Assembly: GCF_023566055.1 (NCBI RefSeq)
Contig: NZ_JALIQP010000006.1
Coordinates: 1-64,000, forward strand
From: Halosolutus amylolyticus
GTDB lineage: Archaea > Halobacteriota > Halobacteria > Halobacteriales > Natrialbaceae
Length of the DNA stretch: 64,000 nucleotides
Direction: 5' to 3'
The first letter of the stretch is position 1. Each line of letters starts with the position of its first letter. The notes beneath the pieces are model-generated. The model did not search any database, was not told the origin of the DNA, and saw only the letters and a program-made list of their open reading frames with translations. Made by a program: the position numbers and the translations under genes. Shown piece by piece: positions 43,732-52,891 of the stretch.

Positions 43732-43762
43732 GCACACATATGTGTGCAGACTTCGCTTAAGT
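43731..43762 (-). promoter_or_regulatory. vapBC promoter with a perfect 18-bp palindromic operator
   Basis: TGCACACATATGTGTGCA (43731-43748) is a perfect palindrome whose proximal end includes the A of the vapB ATG. The TATA-like CACTTAAGCG lies at about 43752-43761 on the minus strand. A VapB dimer bound here would block transcription start. purD is divergent from about 43908. Confidence 0.75.
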
Positions 43763-43907
43763 GTTGGGGCGGACGTCACAAGCCGGCTCTCTCCGAACGG
43801 TGTGCCGAGCCGCCATCGTCGTATGCGATCGGTTTCTCCCACGATCGTGTATATTTCCGCTGTCGGAAAGAGCAACGCTTACAGGTTCGTGCGTTCCGAT
43901 GTCGACC

Positions 43908-45200
43908 ATGCGAGAACACGTTCTGCTGATCGGTGGCGGCGGCCGCGAGCACGCTATCGCTCGTGCGCTCGAGGACAGCGAAGCGGAGCTCTACGCCTGC
44001 GCCGGGAACCGCAACCCCGGCATCGCCCGGATCGCGACCGGGTTCGAAACGCTCGACACGACCGACCCCGAGGCGGTCGTCGAATACGCGGAGAAAGTCG
44101 ACGCGACGATCGCCGTCGTCGGTCCCGAGGCGCCGCTCGCGGCCGGCGTTGCGGACGCGCTCGAGGCCGCGGGGATCTACCCCTTCGGACCGAAGGAAGC
44201 CGACGCCCGCATCGAGACGGACAAGGCCTTCCAGCGTCGGTTCATGGAAGAGAACGACGTTCCGGGCTGTCCGGACTTCGAGACGTTCGACGACGTGGAG
44301 GCCGCCTGTGACTTTATCGACGAGTACGACGGCGACCTCGCGATCAAACCCGCCGGACTCACCGGCGGCAAGGGCGTAAAGGTCATCGGCGATCAGGTCA
44401 CCACCGAGGAGGGCAAGGCGTACGTTCGCGACTCGAACTACGATCGGATCGTCCTCGAAGAGCGCCTGATCGGCGAGGAGTTCACCGTCCAGGCGGTCGT
44501 CGCCAACGGCGAGTTCGAGACCGCGCCCGCGGTCCAGGACCACAAGCGCGCCTACGAGGGCGACGAGGGGCCGAACACCGGCGGTATGGGCAGTTACTCC
44601 GACGCGACGACCGCCCTGCCGTTCATGACCGAGGACGACTACGACGCGGCCGTCGAGATCATCGAGGCGACCGTCGATGCGCTCGAGGATTACCGTGGTA
44701 TCCTCTACGGCCAGTTCATGCTGACGAGCGAGGGACCGAAGGTCGTCGAGTTCAACGCCCGCTTCGGCGACCCCGAGGCGATGAACACCCTGCCGGTCCT
44801 CGAAACGGACTTCCTCGACGTCCTGACGGCCGCACGCGACGGCGAAGCGCCGCCCGAACTCGACTTCGCCGACCAGGCGACGGTCTGCAAGTACGCCGTG
44901 CCCGAGGGCTACCCGACAGACCCCGAGGCGGGTGCGAAGGTACAGGTCGACGAGGAGAGCGCCGGAGACGCACTGCTCTACTACGCCAGCGTGGACGAAC
45001 GCGAGGACGGCATCTACACGACGACCTCCCGATCGTTCGCCCTGGTCGGCGTCGCCGACTCGATCGCCGAGGCCGAGGACCTGGCCGAAGACGCGCTCGC
45101 GGTCGCCGGCGAGGAGGGACTGCACGTCCGCCACGACATCGGCAAACCGGACCTCGTCCAGCAGCGGATCGATCACGTGAACGAACTCCGAGGAGAGTGA
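43908..45200 (+). CDS. purD: phosphoribosylamine-glycine ligase
   Basis: A 430-residue ATP-grasp enzyme of purine synthesis that joins glycine to phosphoribosylamine. VLLIGGGGREHAIARAL is the N-terminal dinucleotide-like fold, and IKPAGLTGGKGVKVIGD and EERLIGEEFTVQAVV belong to the ATP-grasp domain. DHKRAYEGDEGPNTGGMGSY and FNARFGDPEAMNTLP are PurD hallmarks. The ATG at 43908 puts the fold at residue 5; an ATG at 43899 is the alternative. TATA-like CTTACA (about 43878-43883) fits the later start. purM lies 9 kb away, so the pathway is not clustered. Confidence 0.94.
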   Translation: MREHVLLIGGGGREHAIARALEDSEAELYACAGNRNPGIARIATGFETLDTTDPEAVVEYAEKVDATIAVVGPEAPLAAGVADALEAAGIYPFGPKEADARIETDKAFQRRFMEENDVPGCPDFETFDDVEAACDFIDEYDGDLAIKPAGLTGGKGVKVIGDQVTTEEGKAYVRDSNYDRIVLEERLIGEEFTVQAVVANGEFETAPAVQDHKRAYEGDEGPNTGGMGSYSDATTALPFMTEDDYDAAVEIIEATVDALEDYRGILYGQFMLTSEGPKVVEFNARFGDPEAMNTLPVLETDFLDVLTAARDGEAPPELDFADQATVCKYAVPEGYPTDPEAGAKVQVDEESAGDALLYYASVDEREDGIYTTTSRSFALVGVADSIAEAEDLAEDALAVAGEEGLHVRHDIGKPDLVQQRIDHVNELRGE

Positions 45201-45212
45201 CGACGTCCGCGG

Positions 45213-45656
45213 TTAGCCGTCCGTTCCGGACTCGTCGTCTCCCACGCCACCCGTCGCGTCGTCGCCAGTGGCGCTCGTCGACTCGTCGTCGCCCACACTC
45301 CCCGTCACGTCGTCTGCGATCCCCTCGGTCACCGCGTCGGTTTGCTCGGTCACCGACGACGCCAGATCGTCCATCTGCACGTCCGAGACCAGTCGTTCCG
45401 CGTCGATCGCTTCGTCCAGCGTCCGGGGATCGGCCACCGCTCCCAGTCCGTCCGCCTCGATCGCGTTCTTGATCGTCGCGGCGTCGATCGCCGCGTCGAT
45501 CGATTCGTCGTCGGACTCGCCCATCGAGCGCAGGGCGCGCCGCACCGCGACGTACCCCGCCAGCGCGATCCCGCCGGAGGCGATCGCGCCGGGGATTCCG
45601 TACCGTTTGTAGCCGAACGTAACCGCTTTCTTGCCGACCGTGAATGCGCCGATCAT
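45213..45656 (-). CDS. haloarchaeal conserved protein with an N-terminal membrane segment
   Basis: A 147-residue protein. It starts MIGAFTVGKKAVTFGYKRYG, then a hydrophobic IPGAIASGGIALAGYVAV segment that can span the membrane. The remaining ~100 residues are acidic, with an alanine/aspartate-rich helix region (DAAIDAATIKNAIEADGL) and a disordered Asp/Ser/Gly/Thr tail. No family function is known to me. It converges with purD (12 nt between stops), and its upstream region is shared with the divergent antiporter gene. Confidence 0.72.
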   Translation of the reverse strand: MIGAFTVGKKAVTFGYKRYGIPGAIASGGIALAGYVAVRRALRSMGESDDESIDAAIDAATIKNAIEADGLGAVADPRTLDEAIDAERLVSDVQMDDLASSVTEQTDAVTEGIADDVTGSVGDDESTSATGDDATGGVGDDESGTDG

Positions 45657-45875
45657 TGGATCGGTGGTTCGCCCGAGCGCGGGAAGAGACTGCGGCTTTC
45701 GTGGTGAGGGTCGCGGCGAGTTCGGCGGTCGATCGTTTCGATCGCTCCCTGACTGTGTGCCGGCGAGAAGGGTCATCGAGGGCTGTACCTCCGTGGAACG
45801 AAGTAGCTGAAGGTGGTAGCGGCCGTCCCGGACCGGGGAGCGAGCGCACACGATCCGGTTCCGGTGAGGAACTCG

Positions 45876-48143
45876 ATGGAGATTATCGACCCGCTCGGCC
45901 ACCACGAACTGTTCCTCGTCATCGCACAGCTTGCGGTGTTGCTGTTCGTCGCGCGGACGCTGGGGGAACTGTTTCGCTCGATCGGCCAGCCGGCGGTCGT
46001 CGGCGAACTCCTCGCGGGCGTCGTCCTCGGTCCCTCGGTGCTCGGCCTCGTCGCACCGGGACTCTACGAGTCCCTGTTCGTCGTTAGCGAGGCGCAGTTT
46101 CACCTGCTCGAGGCAATCTCGTGGCTCGGGCTGATCATGCTGTTGATCGTCACCGGACTCGAGACCGACATCGATCTCATCATAAGCAAGGGTCGAACGG
46201 CGATCGTCCTCTCGCTCGGCGGAATCCTCGTCCCGTTCGCGTCTGGCTTCGCGCTCGGGTGGTTCCTTCCCGCGGCGTTCATCGCCGCCCCCGAACAGCG
46301 AATCGTCTTCAGCCTGTTTATCGCGACGGCGATGAGCATCTCCGCGATCCCCGTCATCGCGAAGGTGCTCATCGAACTCGACGTCATCCGCCGCGACATC
46401 GGCCAGTTGATCCTCGCGGCGGGCATGGTCGACGACACGATCGGCTGGATCCTGCTGGCCACGGTCGCCGGACTCGCTCGAACCGGCGTCTTCGACGTCG
46501 GCTCGGCCGCGGCGACGATCGTCTCGGTGCTCGTCTTTCTCGCGCTCGCGTTCACGGTCGGGCGACGGCTCACGACGGACCTCCTCCGCTGGGTCGACAA
46601 CGCGGTCGGAAGCGACACCGCGTTGCTCTCGACGGTGATGGTGCTCGCACTCGCTGCGGGGGCGATCACCCAGTACATGGGGCTCGAGGCGATTCTCGGG
46701 GCGTTCGTCGTCGGCGTGCTCGTCGGCCAGGTCAAGCGGTTCGACTACGACCTCCGGCACACGTTCGAGGTGGTCACGCTCTCGATCTTCGCTCCGATCT
46801 TCTTCGCGATCGCGGGACTCCGAATGGACGTCGCCGGGCTGGTAGATCCGACGGTTTTCGGCATTTTCCTCGTCGTCCTCGTGGTCGCCTGTTTCGGGAA
46901 GTTCGCCGGCATCATGGGAGTGGCACCGCTCGCCGGCCTCTCCCGGTGGGAGGGGATCACGATCGGCGGTGGGATGAACGCGCGGGGGGCGATGGAGATC
47001 ATCGTCGCGACGATCGGCCTCGGGGCCGGCATCCTGACGACCGAGATGTACAGCATCATCGTCGCGATCGCGATCGTGACGTCGCTGATGGCGCCCGCGA
47101 TCATGCGCTGGTCGATCCCGAAGATCGAGGTGAGCGAGGACGAGCGCGAGCGGATGGAACGGGAGGCGTACCTCAAACAGAGCTTCGTCGAGAACCTCAC
47201 GCGGATCCTGTTGCCGACCCGCGGCGGAGCCGATACCCGGTACGCGGCCCGACTGCTCGCGCCGCTGGTCCGCGATCGAGACGTCGAACTGGACCTGCTG
47301 TGCGTGAGCGAACCGGCCGACGCCGATCGCGACACGACCCGCGGGCTCCTCGGTCGGATCCGGAACGGCCGGTTCGTGCGCCGATGGCGCGGCCGACGCG
47401 AGTCGAGCCCACCCGTCGTTTCGGGCGAGGCCGATCAGGTCTTCACGTCGGTCGAACGGCACCTGGATCTCACGGAGCGAGCGCCCAGACGCATCACTCG
47501 CAAACGCGACGGGAACGTCGCCGAGACGATCCTCGGGGAGGTCGACGTCGGGTACGATCTGGTCGTGCTCGGGGAGACCGGCGCCGGCCGGACCCCCGAG
47601 GAGCCCCTGTTTAGCGACACCGTCGATCGGGTCGTCCAGGAGGCACCGACCCCAGCGATGATCGTCAGCACCCCGCGGACCTGGCGTTCGGAGCCGTCGG
47701 ACGAGTGGATCGACGAGCCGATCGATCGGATCCTGCTCCCGACGGTCGGGACGGAGTCCAGTCACTTCGCCGCCGAACTCGCCTGTACCATCGCGGCCCG
47801 GGAGAACGCCCTCGTCGAAATCGTCCACGTGGTCGACGCGCCGCCGTTCGACGACCGGTTCGCCGGCGATCCCGACCTCTCCCAGCAGCGCCGGATCGGC
47901 GAACAGATCGTCGAGCGGGAGGCGGCACTCGGCAGGCGGCTCGGAGCAAAGGTGCTGACGACGGTGATGACCGCGGAACGACCCGAAGCGAAACTCGTCG
48001 AGCGCGCCGATCGAACCGGGGCCGACGTGATCGTCATGGGATCGTACGTGCGCCCGATTTCGCAGCGGGCGTATCTCGGGCGACGCGTCGAGCACGTCAT
48101 CCGGAACGCGTCGTGTCCGGTGGCGGTGCTCACCTCGATATAG
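45876..48143 (+). CDS. CPA2-type cation:proton antiporter with two universal-stress domains
   Basis: A 755-residue membrane protein. Residues 1-410 form a CPA2 Na+(K+)/H+ antiporter with about 12 helices, including FRSIGQPAVVGELLAGVVLGP, the VDDTIGW motif of the exchange core, and GMNARGAMEIIVATIGL. Residues ~430-590 and ~600-755 are two universal-stress-protein domains; the second ends VIVMGSYVRPISQRAYLGR, then a pattern close to the ATP-binding GxxG. The domains may sense nucleotides and gate transport, as in KefC/USP fusions. The start is chosen at ATG 45876, before the first helix. Confidence 0.9.
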   Translation: MEIIDPLGHHELFLVIAQLAVLLFVARTLGELFRSIGQPAVVGELLAGVVLGPSVLGLVAPGLYESLFVVSEAQFHLLEAISWLGLIMLLIVTGLETDIDLIISKGRTAIVLSLGGILVPFASGFALGWFLPAAFIAAPEQRIVFSLFIATAMSISAIPVIAKVLIELDVIRRDIGQLILAAGMVDDTIGWILLATVAGLARTGVFDVGSAAATIVSVLVFLALAFTVGRRLTTDLLRWVDNAVGSDTALLSTVMVLALAAGAITQYMGLEAILGAFVVGVLVGQVKRFDYDLRHTFEVVTLSIFAPIFFAIAGLRMDVAGLVDPTVFGIFLVVLVVACFGKFAGIMGVAPLAGLSRWEGITIGGGMNARGAMEIIVATIGLGAGILTTEMYSIIVAIAIVTSLMAPAIMRWSIPKIEVSEDERERMEREAYLKQSFVENLTRILLPTRGGADTRYAARLLAPLVRDRDVELDLLCVSEPADADRDTTRGLLGRIRNGRFVRRWRGRRESSPPVVSGEADQVFTSVERHLDLTERAPRRITRKRDGNVAETILGEVDVGYDLVVLGETGAGRTPEEPLFSDTVDRVVQEAPTPAMIVSTPRTWRSEPSDEWIDEPIDRILLPTVGTESSHFAAELACTIAARENALVEIVHVVDAPPFDDRFAGDPDLSQQRRIGEQIVEREAALGRRLGAKVLTTVMTAERPEAKLVERADRTGADVIVMGSYVRPISQRAYLGRRVEHVIRNASCPVAVLTSI

Positions 48144-48185
48144 GCGCACGCAGGCGGACCCGGCGAGCGGACTGGAAGCCGATCG

Positions 48186-49526
48186 TCAGACGTCGGCGGC
48201 AGCGTCGTCGATCGCCTCGAAGAGCAGTCTGGCACCCAGTTCGATCTCGCGCTCGGTGACGTCGAGCGGCGGGAGCAGGCGCAAGGTCTTGTGGCCACAG
48301 CCGAGCGTGAGCAGGCCGCGCCGGAGCGCGGCTTCGACGACGGCTTCCCGGCGCTCTTTCGTGTCGAACTCGACGGCGAGCATCAGGCCGCGCCCCCGCA
48401 CGTCGACGATACCCTCGGGGTCGGTCTCCTCGAGGATGGCCCGGAGCTGTTCGCCTCGCTCGCGGACGTTCGCGAGGAGGTTTTGCTCATGAATGGCGTC
48501 GATCGTCAGCACGCCCTGCATCGCGGCGATGAAATCGCCAGCACCCCACGTCGAGGAGAGCCGGCCGGTCTCCTCGGGGAAGACGTCCGATCTGGAGATG
48601 GTCGCGCCGACGCGCAGTCCCTTCGCGCTGGTGATGACGTCCGGCGTGAGATCGAGGTGGTCGACGGCCCAGAGTTCGCCGGTGCGGCCGAGTCCCGACT
48701 GGATCTCGTCGGCGACGACGTTGACGTCGTATCGCTCGCGGATCGCCTCGAGGTCGCTCGCGAACTCCGGGTGTGGAACTCGGTAGCCGCCCTCGCCCTG
48801 GAGCGGTTCGAGGATGACGTACGCGAGTTCGTCGGGGTCGATCACGCCCCGTTCGGGGTCGAGTTTGTCCGCGAGAACGTTGCCGCCGGGACCGTCGGTT
48901 CGCCAGCGCGTCTCGTAGTCCTCCTGGGAGGCGGGGTACGGGACGCTGATCACGCCAGGCACCTCGGGGTAGCCGGTGCGGTGGACGGCCTTTGATCGGT
49001 TGAGCGAGAGCGCGCCGAGCGTGCGGCCGTGGAAGGCCCCCTCGAACGTGACCGCGCGGTGGCCGCCCGACGCGTAGCAGATCTTGATGGCGTTCTCGAC
49101 GGCCTCGGCTCCGGAGTTCGAGAGGAACACGCGGTCCATGTCGTAGTGGTCGGTCATCGCGACCAGCCGGTCCATCAGCTGGGTCGGGCCGGGGAAGTCC
49201 GCGTCGTCGGGTGCACCGCCGCCGCTGACGTAGAAGTCCTGGCCGGCGATCTTCAGCGGATCGACGAGGTCGAACTCCCGGAGCCGATCGCGAACTGCCG
49301 GGTTGTTGTATCCGAGCGGGGCGGCCGCGACGTGACTCGTGAAGTCAAGCAGAACGTTGCCGTCGACGTCGGTGCAGAAGGGGCCGATCGCCTCGGCCTG
49401 CGAATCCCAGACGAACTCGTAGACGTAGGTACTCGGGGCGGCGAACTGGTGGTGATAGTCGACCCACCGTTTCGCACCGTCGCCCGGAATCGTCTCGACC
49501 TGCGGCTCGACCGTGTCGCGGTCCAT
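48186..49526 (-). CDS. class III aminotransferase (GABA/ornithine type)
   Basis: A 446-residue PLP enzyme. FLSNSGAEAVENAIKIC and FEGAFHGRTLGALSL are the substrate-side motifs, VVADEIQSGLGRTGELWAVDH the cofactor-ring motif, and ITSAKGLRVGATI contains the PLP lysine. GABA, ornithine or lysine aminotransferase activity is possible; the sequence does not separate them. TATA-like TTTTACACAC (about 49549-49558 on the minus strand) lies ~27 nt before the ATG. It is convergent with the antiporter. Confidence 0.9.
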   Translation of the reverse strand: MDRDTVEPQVETIPGDGAKRWVDYHHQFAAPSTYVYEFVWDSQAEAIGPFCTDVDGNVLLDFTSHVAAAPLGYNNPAVRDRLREFDLVDPLKIAGQDFYVSGGGAPDDADFPGPTQLMDRLVAMTDHYDMDRVFLSNSGAEAVENAIKICYASGGHRAVTFEGAFHGRTLGALSLNRSKAVHRTGYPEVPGVISVPYPASQEDYETRWRTDGPGGNVLADKLDPERGVIDPDELAYVILEPLQGEGGYRVPHPEFASDLEAIRERYDVNVVADEIQSGLGRTGELWAVDHLDLTPDVITSAKGLRVGATISRSDVFPEETGRLSSTWGAGDFIAAMQGVLTIDAIHEQNLLANVRERGEQLRAILEETDPEGIVDVRGRGLMLAVEFDTKERREAVVEAALRRGLLTLGCGHKTLRLLPPLDVTEREIELGARLLFEAIDDAAADV

Positions 49527-49877
49527 AGCACCGATTGGTGTGCCAGTGTGTAAAATTAATCGATGTATTTCATCGAACGGGCGAGATACACTCGTATCTG
49601 TCCGATTCCGTCACAATCTATTACACGATTGGTATGGAACCATCATCGACGATCGAACGTGGGCGTTCCCCTCGGGCCGGCGCCGACGGACCGAACGGTC
49701 TCCCGAGCGAAACTGCCGTACCGATCCACGGGGGACAGCCGAGACGGAGTATAGTAGCAACTGAAAGTCAATGCACACCTGATCGCAGGACGGCTTTGCG
49801 ATCAGTGTGTAACTCGTTTCAGTTGCTACTATATCGTGCCGATCCAGAACGGTGGGGAGGAGGCCGCGATCGCGCGT
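49527..49877. other. spacer between the aminotransferase and DUF4010 genes
   Basis: It carries the aminotransferase promoter, the MITE at 49750-49833, and a small palindrome AGATAC-ACTC-GTATCT (49587-49602) about 60 nt upstream of the aminotransferase start that could be a regulator site. There is no gene. Confidence 0.5.
49750..49833 (+). mobile_element. MITE-like hairpin element, copy 2
   Basis: An 84-bp element with perfect 17-bp terminal inverted repeats, TATAGTAGCAACTGAAA and TTTCAGTTGCTACTATA. It also has inner CTGATCGC / GCGATCAG arms. It differs at 5 of 84 bases from the copy at 24055-24138, and two of those differences change both halves of a terminal base pair. It is non-coding, and the transposase is not in the window. 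Confidence 0.82.
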
Positions 49878-51170
49878 CTAGAGCGCGATGATGACCGACG
49901 CCAGCGCGCCGCCGACCAGCAACATCGCGCTGTAGGCCGCGACCTGGTTGCGAAAGCCGTGGTTCGTCGAGGTCGCGGCGAGCATCGCTTTCACGACGAT
50001 GCTCGAGACCGTCGCCAGCAAGATCGCGAGCGTCGCCTCGGCCGGACCGAGCTGGCCGCCACGGTAGAGGACGACGGCCGACGTCGTCGCGCCGGCGCTG
50101 GAGACGAATCCGCTCGCGACGGCCGTCGCGTAGAAGCCGAGCGTCCCGAACCACGTCTCGGCAAGCGACCCGAACACGAGGACGACGAGGAAGACGGCTC
50201 CGAACGCCAGCGCGTTCTTCATCGAGAACGGGCTCTCGAGTTCCATCGGGCCGGATTCGCCCCAGTCCGCGGTCACCGCGGCGACGCCGAACGCGATCAG
50301 GATCACCGCTCCGAGCGGGACGATCGCCTCGACGAGCACCGGGGTGGCCCCGCCCATCGTGAACCCGACGGCGATCGCGAGGTTTCGCGTCGCCATCGCG
50401 GCGTTGGCGAGCAAGATCGCGGCGACAGCGTAGGAGGACGCCTCGGGGCGCTGGTTGACGTGGTCGAGCATCGTGCCCACGACCGCGGTCGACGACGCGA
50501 GGCCGCCGAAAAAGCCCGTGACGGCGATGCCCCGGCCGCCGTAGGTCGAGACGATCGCGTAGTTGACGATCCCGATCCCGGCGACGGCGACGACCATCAG
50601 CCAGATTACCTGTGGTTCGAGCGGGATGGTAATCGGCCCGACGGGGAGGTCGTACTCGGCCGGCAACAGCGGGTAGATGACGAACGCCAGGATGGCGAAC
50701 TCGGTCGTCGATCGCATCTCCTCGCGGGAGAGCCCCCACGCGAACTCGTGGAGTTCCCGCTTCAACACGAGCAACAGCGACGAGAGGACGGCGACGGTCA
50801 CGCCCTCCAGGATGAAGCCGGCGGCCACGAGCGCGCCGACGCCGTAGGCGACGAGCATCGAGACCGAGGTCGTCAGCGAGAGACCGGCACCCTCGTCGCC
50901 GAGCAACCCCTGGACGGCGAGCAACACCCCCTGAACGATCACGAGCAGGCCGCCGAGCATCAGCAGTCCCTGCCCGACGGCCGTTTCGATCGCGAGGATG
51001 GTGAAGACGGCGGCGAGCAGGCTGATCAGCGAGAAGGTCCGGATGCCCGCCGACTTCTGGGACCACTCGCGCTCGAGTCCGAGGAACATCCCCAGCGCGC
51101 CGGCGAGGGCGATACGGACGACAGCCTCGTCGAGGGGCGCATCGACGACCTGCAGCGGTACCCCGTTCAC
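49878..51170 (-). CDS. MgtC/DUF4010-family membrane protein
   Basis: A 430-residue integral membrane protein with about 12 helices. The N-terminal ~130 residues (RIALAGALGMFLGLEREWSQ, then AGIRTFSLISLLAAVFTIL) match the MgtC/SapB fold, and the remainder matches DUF4010 (GGLASSTAVVGTML, then repeated GFVSSAGATTSA). The role is unknown, perhaps ion or metabolite transport. I place the start at GTG 51170 because a TATA box (TTTATAGG, about 51193-51200) lies ~27 nt upstream; an in-frame TTG at 51218 is less likely. A 19-bp tandem duplication lies just upstream. Confidence 0.85.
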   Translation of the reverse strand: MNGVPLQVVDAPLDEAVVRIALAGALGMFLGLEREWSQKSAGIRTFSLISLLAAVFTILAIETAVGQGLLMLGGLLVIVQGVLLAVQGLLGDEGAGLSLTTSVSMLVAYGVGALVAAGFILEGVTVAVLSSLLLVLKRELHEFAWGLSREEMRSTTEFAILAFVIYPLLPAEYDLPVGPITIPLEPQVIWLMVVAVAGIGIVNYAIVSTYGGRGIAVTGFFGGLASSTAVVGTMLDHVNQRPEASSYAVAAILLANAAMATRNLAIAVGFTMGGATPVLVEAIVPLGAVILIAFGVAAVTADWGESGPMELESPFSMKNALAFGAVFLVVLVFGSLAETWFGTLGFYATAVASGFVSSAGATTSAVVLYRGGQLGPAEATLAILLATVSSIVVKAMLAATSTNHGFRNQVAAYSAMLLVGGALASVIIAL

Positions 51171-51197
51171 TGCCGATAATTTCTCCCGAGTACCTAT

Positions 51198-51235
51198 AAA
51201 CGACGTGCTGGCTATCAAACGACGTGCTGGCTATC
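51198..51235. repeat. perfect 19-bp tandem duplication
   Basis: AAACGACGTGCTGGCTATC occurs twice with no spacer at 51198-51216 and 51217-51235. It lies immediately upstream of the DUF4010 gene's TATA box, overlapping its edge, so it may be a recent slippage duplication in a promoter. Confidence 0.85.
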
Positions 51236-51292
51236 GGCGACGCAAAAGCGGAGAGAGCGGTCAGTAGGGAGAGAGACGATTGGGCCGTCCGA

Positions 51293-52762
51293 TCAGAGGA
51301 TGATGCTCTTCTTGCGCATCATCTCGTGGATCGAGGCGTCGAGGCCCTCGCGGCCGATGCCCGAATCCTTGTTCCCGCCGAAAGGAATGTCGCCGAGGCC
51401 GTGGCTCGGCGCACCGTTGATGCGGACCGCGCCGGCGTCGATCCGGTCGGCCATCTCCATGGCCCGATCGTAGTCGCTCGTGAAGACGGCGGCGTCGAGC
51501 GCGAGGTCGGAGCCGTTGGCGATCTCGACGGCTTCCTCGTCGTCCTCGAACGTCGTGACGGCGGCGACGGGGCCGAACTGCTCTTCGTCGACGATGCGGG
51601 CGTCCTGCGGGACGTTCGCCAGCAGCGTCGGTTCGAAGAACTGGTCGCCGAGTTCGTCCGGGACGCCTTCGGGAGCGCGGCGTTCGCCGCCGCGGACGAG
51701 GTCGGCGCCCTTCTCGACGGCGTCGTCGACGAGTTCCTGGACCCACTCGGCCTGGTCCTCGCTGATGAGCGGGCCGAAGGCGGTGTTCTCGTCGAAGAGG
51801 TCGCCGGCCTCCCAGGCGTCCATCTGGGTGTCGATCTGGTCGACGAGGTCGTCGTGGACGGACTCGTTGGCGACCACGCGCGAGACGGCCGAACAGCGCT
51901 GGCCGGCGTACTTCAGCGACCCCTTGACGCAGTTGCCCGCGACGTCGGTCAGGTCGGCGTCGTCGAAGACGACCGCCGGCGCGTTCCCCCCGAGTTCCAT
52001 GTGGAGGTTGACCATGCCGCTCTCGCGAGCGACGTGCTTGCCGGCGCCGGAGGACCCGGTCATCGCGATCGCGTTGACCCGATCGTCCCCCGAGAGGACG
52101 TCGCCGATCTCGCTGGCCTCGCCGGGGACGAAGTTGAACGCGCCGTCGGGAATTCCGTCGACGTCGTCGATGACGTCAGCGAGGATCGCCGACGAAACGG
52201 GCGTTTTACTCGCGGGTTTGAGCAGGACGCTGTTGCCGGCGGCGAGTGCAGGGGCAACCTGTAATGCCGTCGTCGCCAGCGGGTAGTTGTACGGCGTGAT
52301 ACAGAGCACTGCACCGATCGGTTCGTGTTTGACGATGGCGTTCCAGCCCTCGTGGCCGCTCGTCGAGCCCTCGCGGAACTCGCCCTTGCTGACGATGTTC
52401 CGGGCTTCCTCGGCCGCGCGATCGAACCGTTCGGCCGCGCTGGCGACCTCGCCGCGGGCCGAAGAGATCGGCTTGCCGGCCTCCCGGACGATGACCTCGG
52501 CGAGTTCCTCCTCGCGCTCGCGCAGGCCCTCGGCGATCGACTCACACCACGTCGCGCGTTCGACGACGGTGGTCTCCCGCAGTTCGGGTTTGATTTCGTG
52601 GGCTGCTGCGAGGGCAGTCCGTGCCTCGGTCGGCCCCGCAGCCGCGATCTGTGCGAAGGTGCCGCCGTCGGCGAGGTCCGTGACCGACAGGGTGTCGTCG
52701 GTCTCGATCCACTCGCCGTCGACGTAGATCCGCTCTCTCCGCTGTGCCACTCTCGTTGCCAT
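51293..52762 (-). CDS. aldehyde dehydrogenase, possibly GapN-like
   Basis: A 489-residue NAD(P)-dependent ALDH. The catalytic Cys is in YAGQRCSAVSR and the general-base Glu in MELGGNAPAVVF; GAVLCITPYNYPLATTALQVAPA is the cofactor loop. The C-terminal FGGNKDSGIGREGLDASIHEM resembles non-phosphorylating glyceraldehyde-3-phosphate or lactaldehyde dehydrogenases, but substrate specificity is uncertain. A TATA-like AAATATTTTTAG (about 52784-52795) and a GGGAGAT ribosome-binding site precede ATG 52762. It is divergent from dpsA. Confidence 0.88.
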   Translation of the reverse strand: MATRVAQRRERIYVDGEWIETDDTLSVTDLADGGTFAQIAAAGPTEARTALAAAHEIKPELRETTVVERATWCESIAEGLREREEELAEVIVREAGKPISSARGEVASAAERFDRAAEEARNIVSKGEFREGSTSGHEGWNAIVKHEPIGAVLCITPYNYPLATTALQVAPALAAGNSVLLKPASKTPVSSAILADVIDDVDGIPDGAFNFVPGEASEIGDVLSGDDRVNAIAMTGSSGAGKHVARESGMVNLHMELGGNAPAVVFDDADLTDVAGNCVKGSLKYAGQRCSAVSRVVANESVHDDLVDQIDTQMDAWEAGDLFDENTAFGPLISEDQAEWVQELVDDAVEKGADLVRGGERRAPEGVPDELGDQFFEPTLLANVPQDARIVDEEQFGPVAAVTTFEDDEEAVEIANGSDLALDAAVFTSDYDRAMEMADRIDAGAVRINGAPSHGLGDIPFGGNKDSGIGREGLDASIHEMMRKKSIIL

Positions 52763-52891
52763 ATCTCCCTCTTGAACGCCCACACTAAAAATATTTACTC
52801 ACGCTCGAAAAAACTCGGACCGCGATGACGTTCGGGAAAACGTTGGTGTATGTCGATACCGAGAACATGCAGGCACGATATCGGAAGTAAT

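Noticed and set aside
45657-48149. Long minus-strand frame opposite the antiporter gene
   Set aside because: Its translation is dominated by Arg, Asp and His in the pattern of antisense to a GC-rich coding region. Only its last part (45213-45656) is a real gene.
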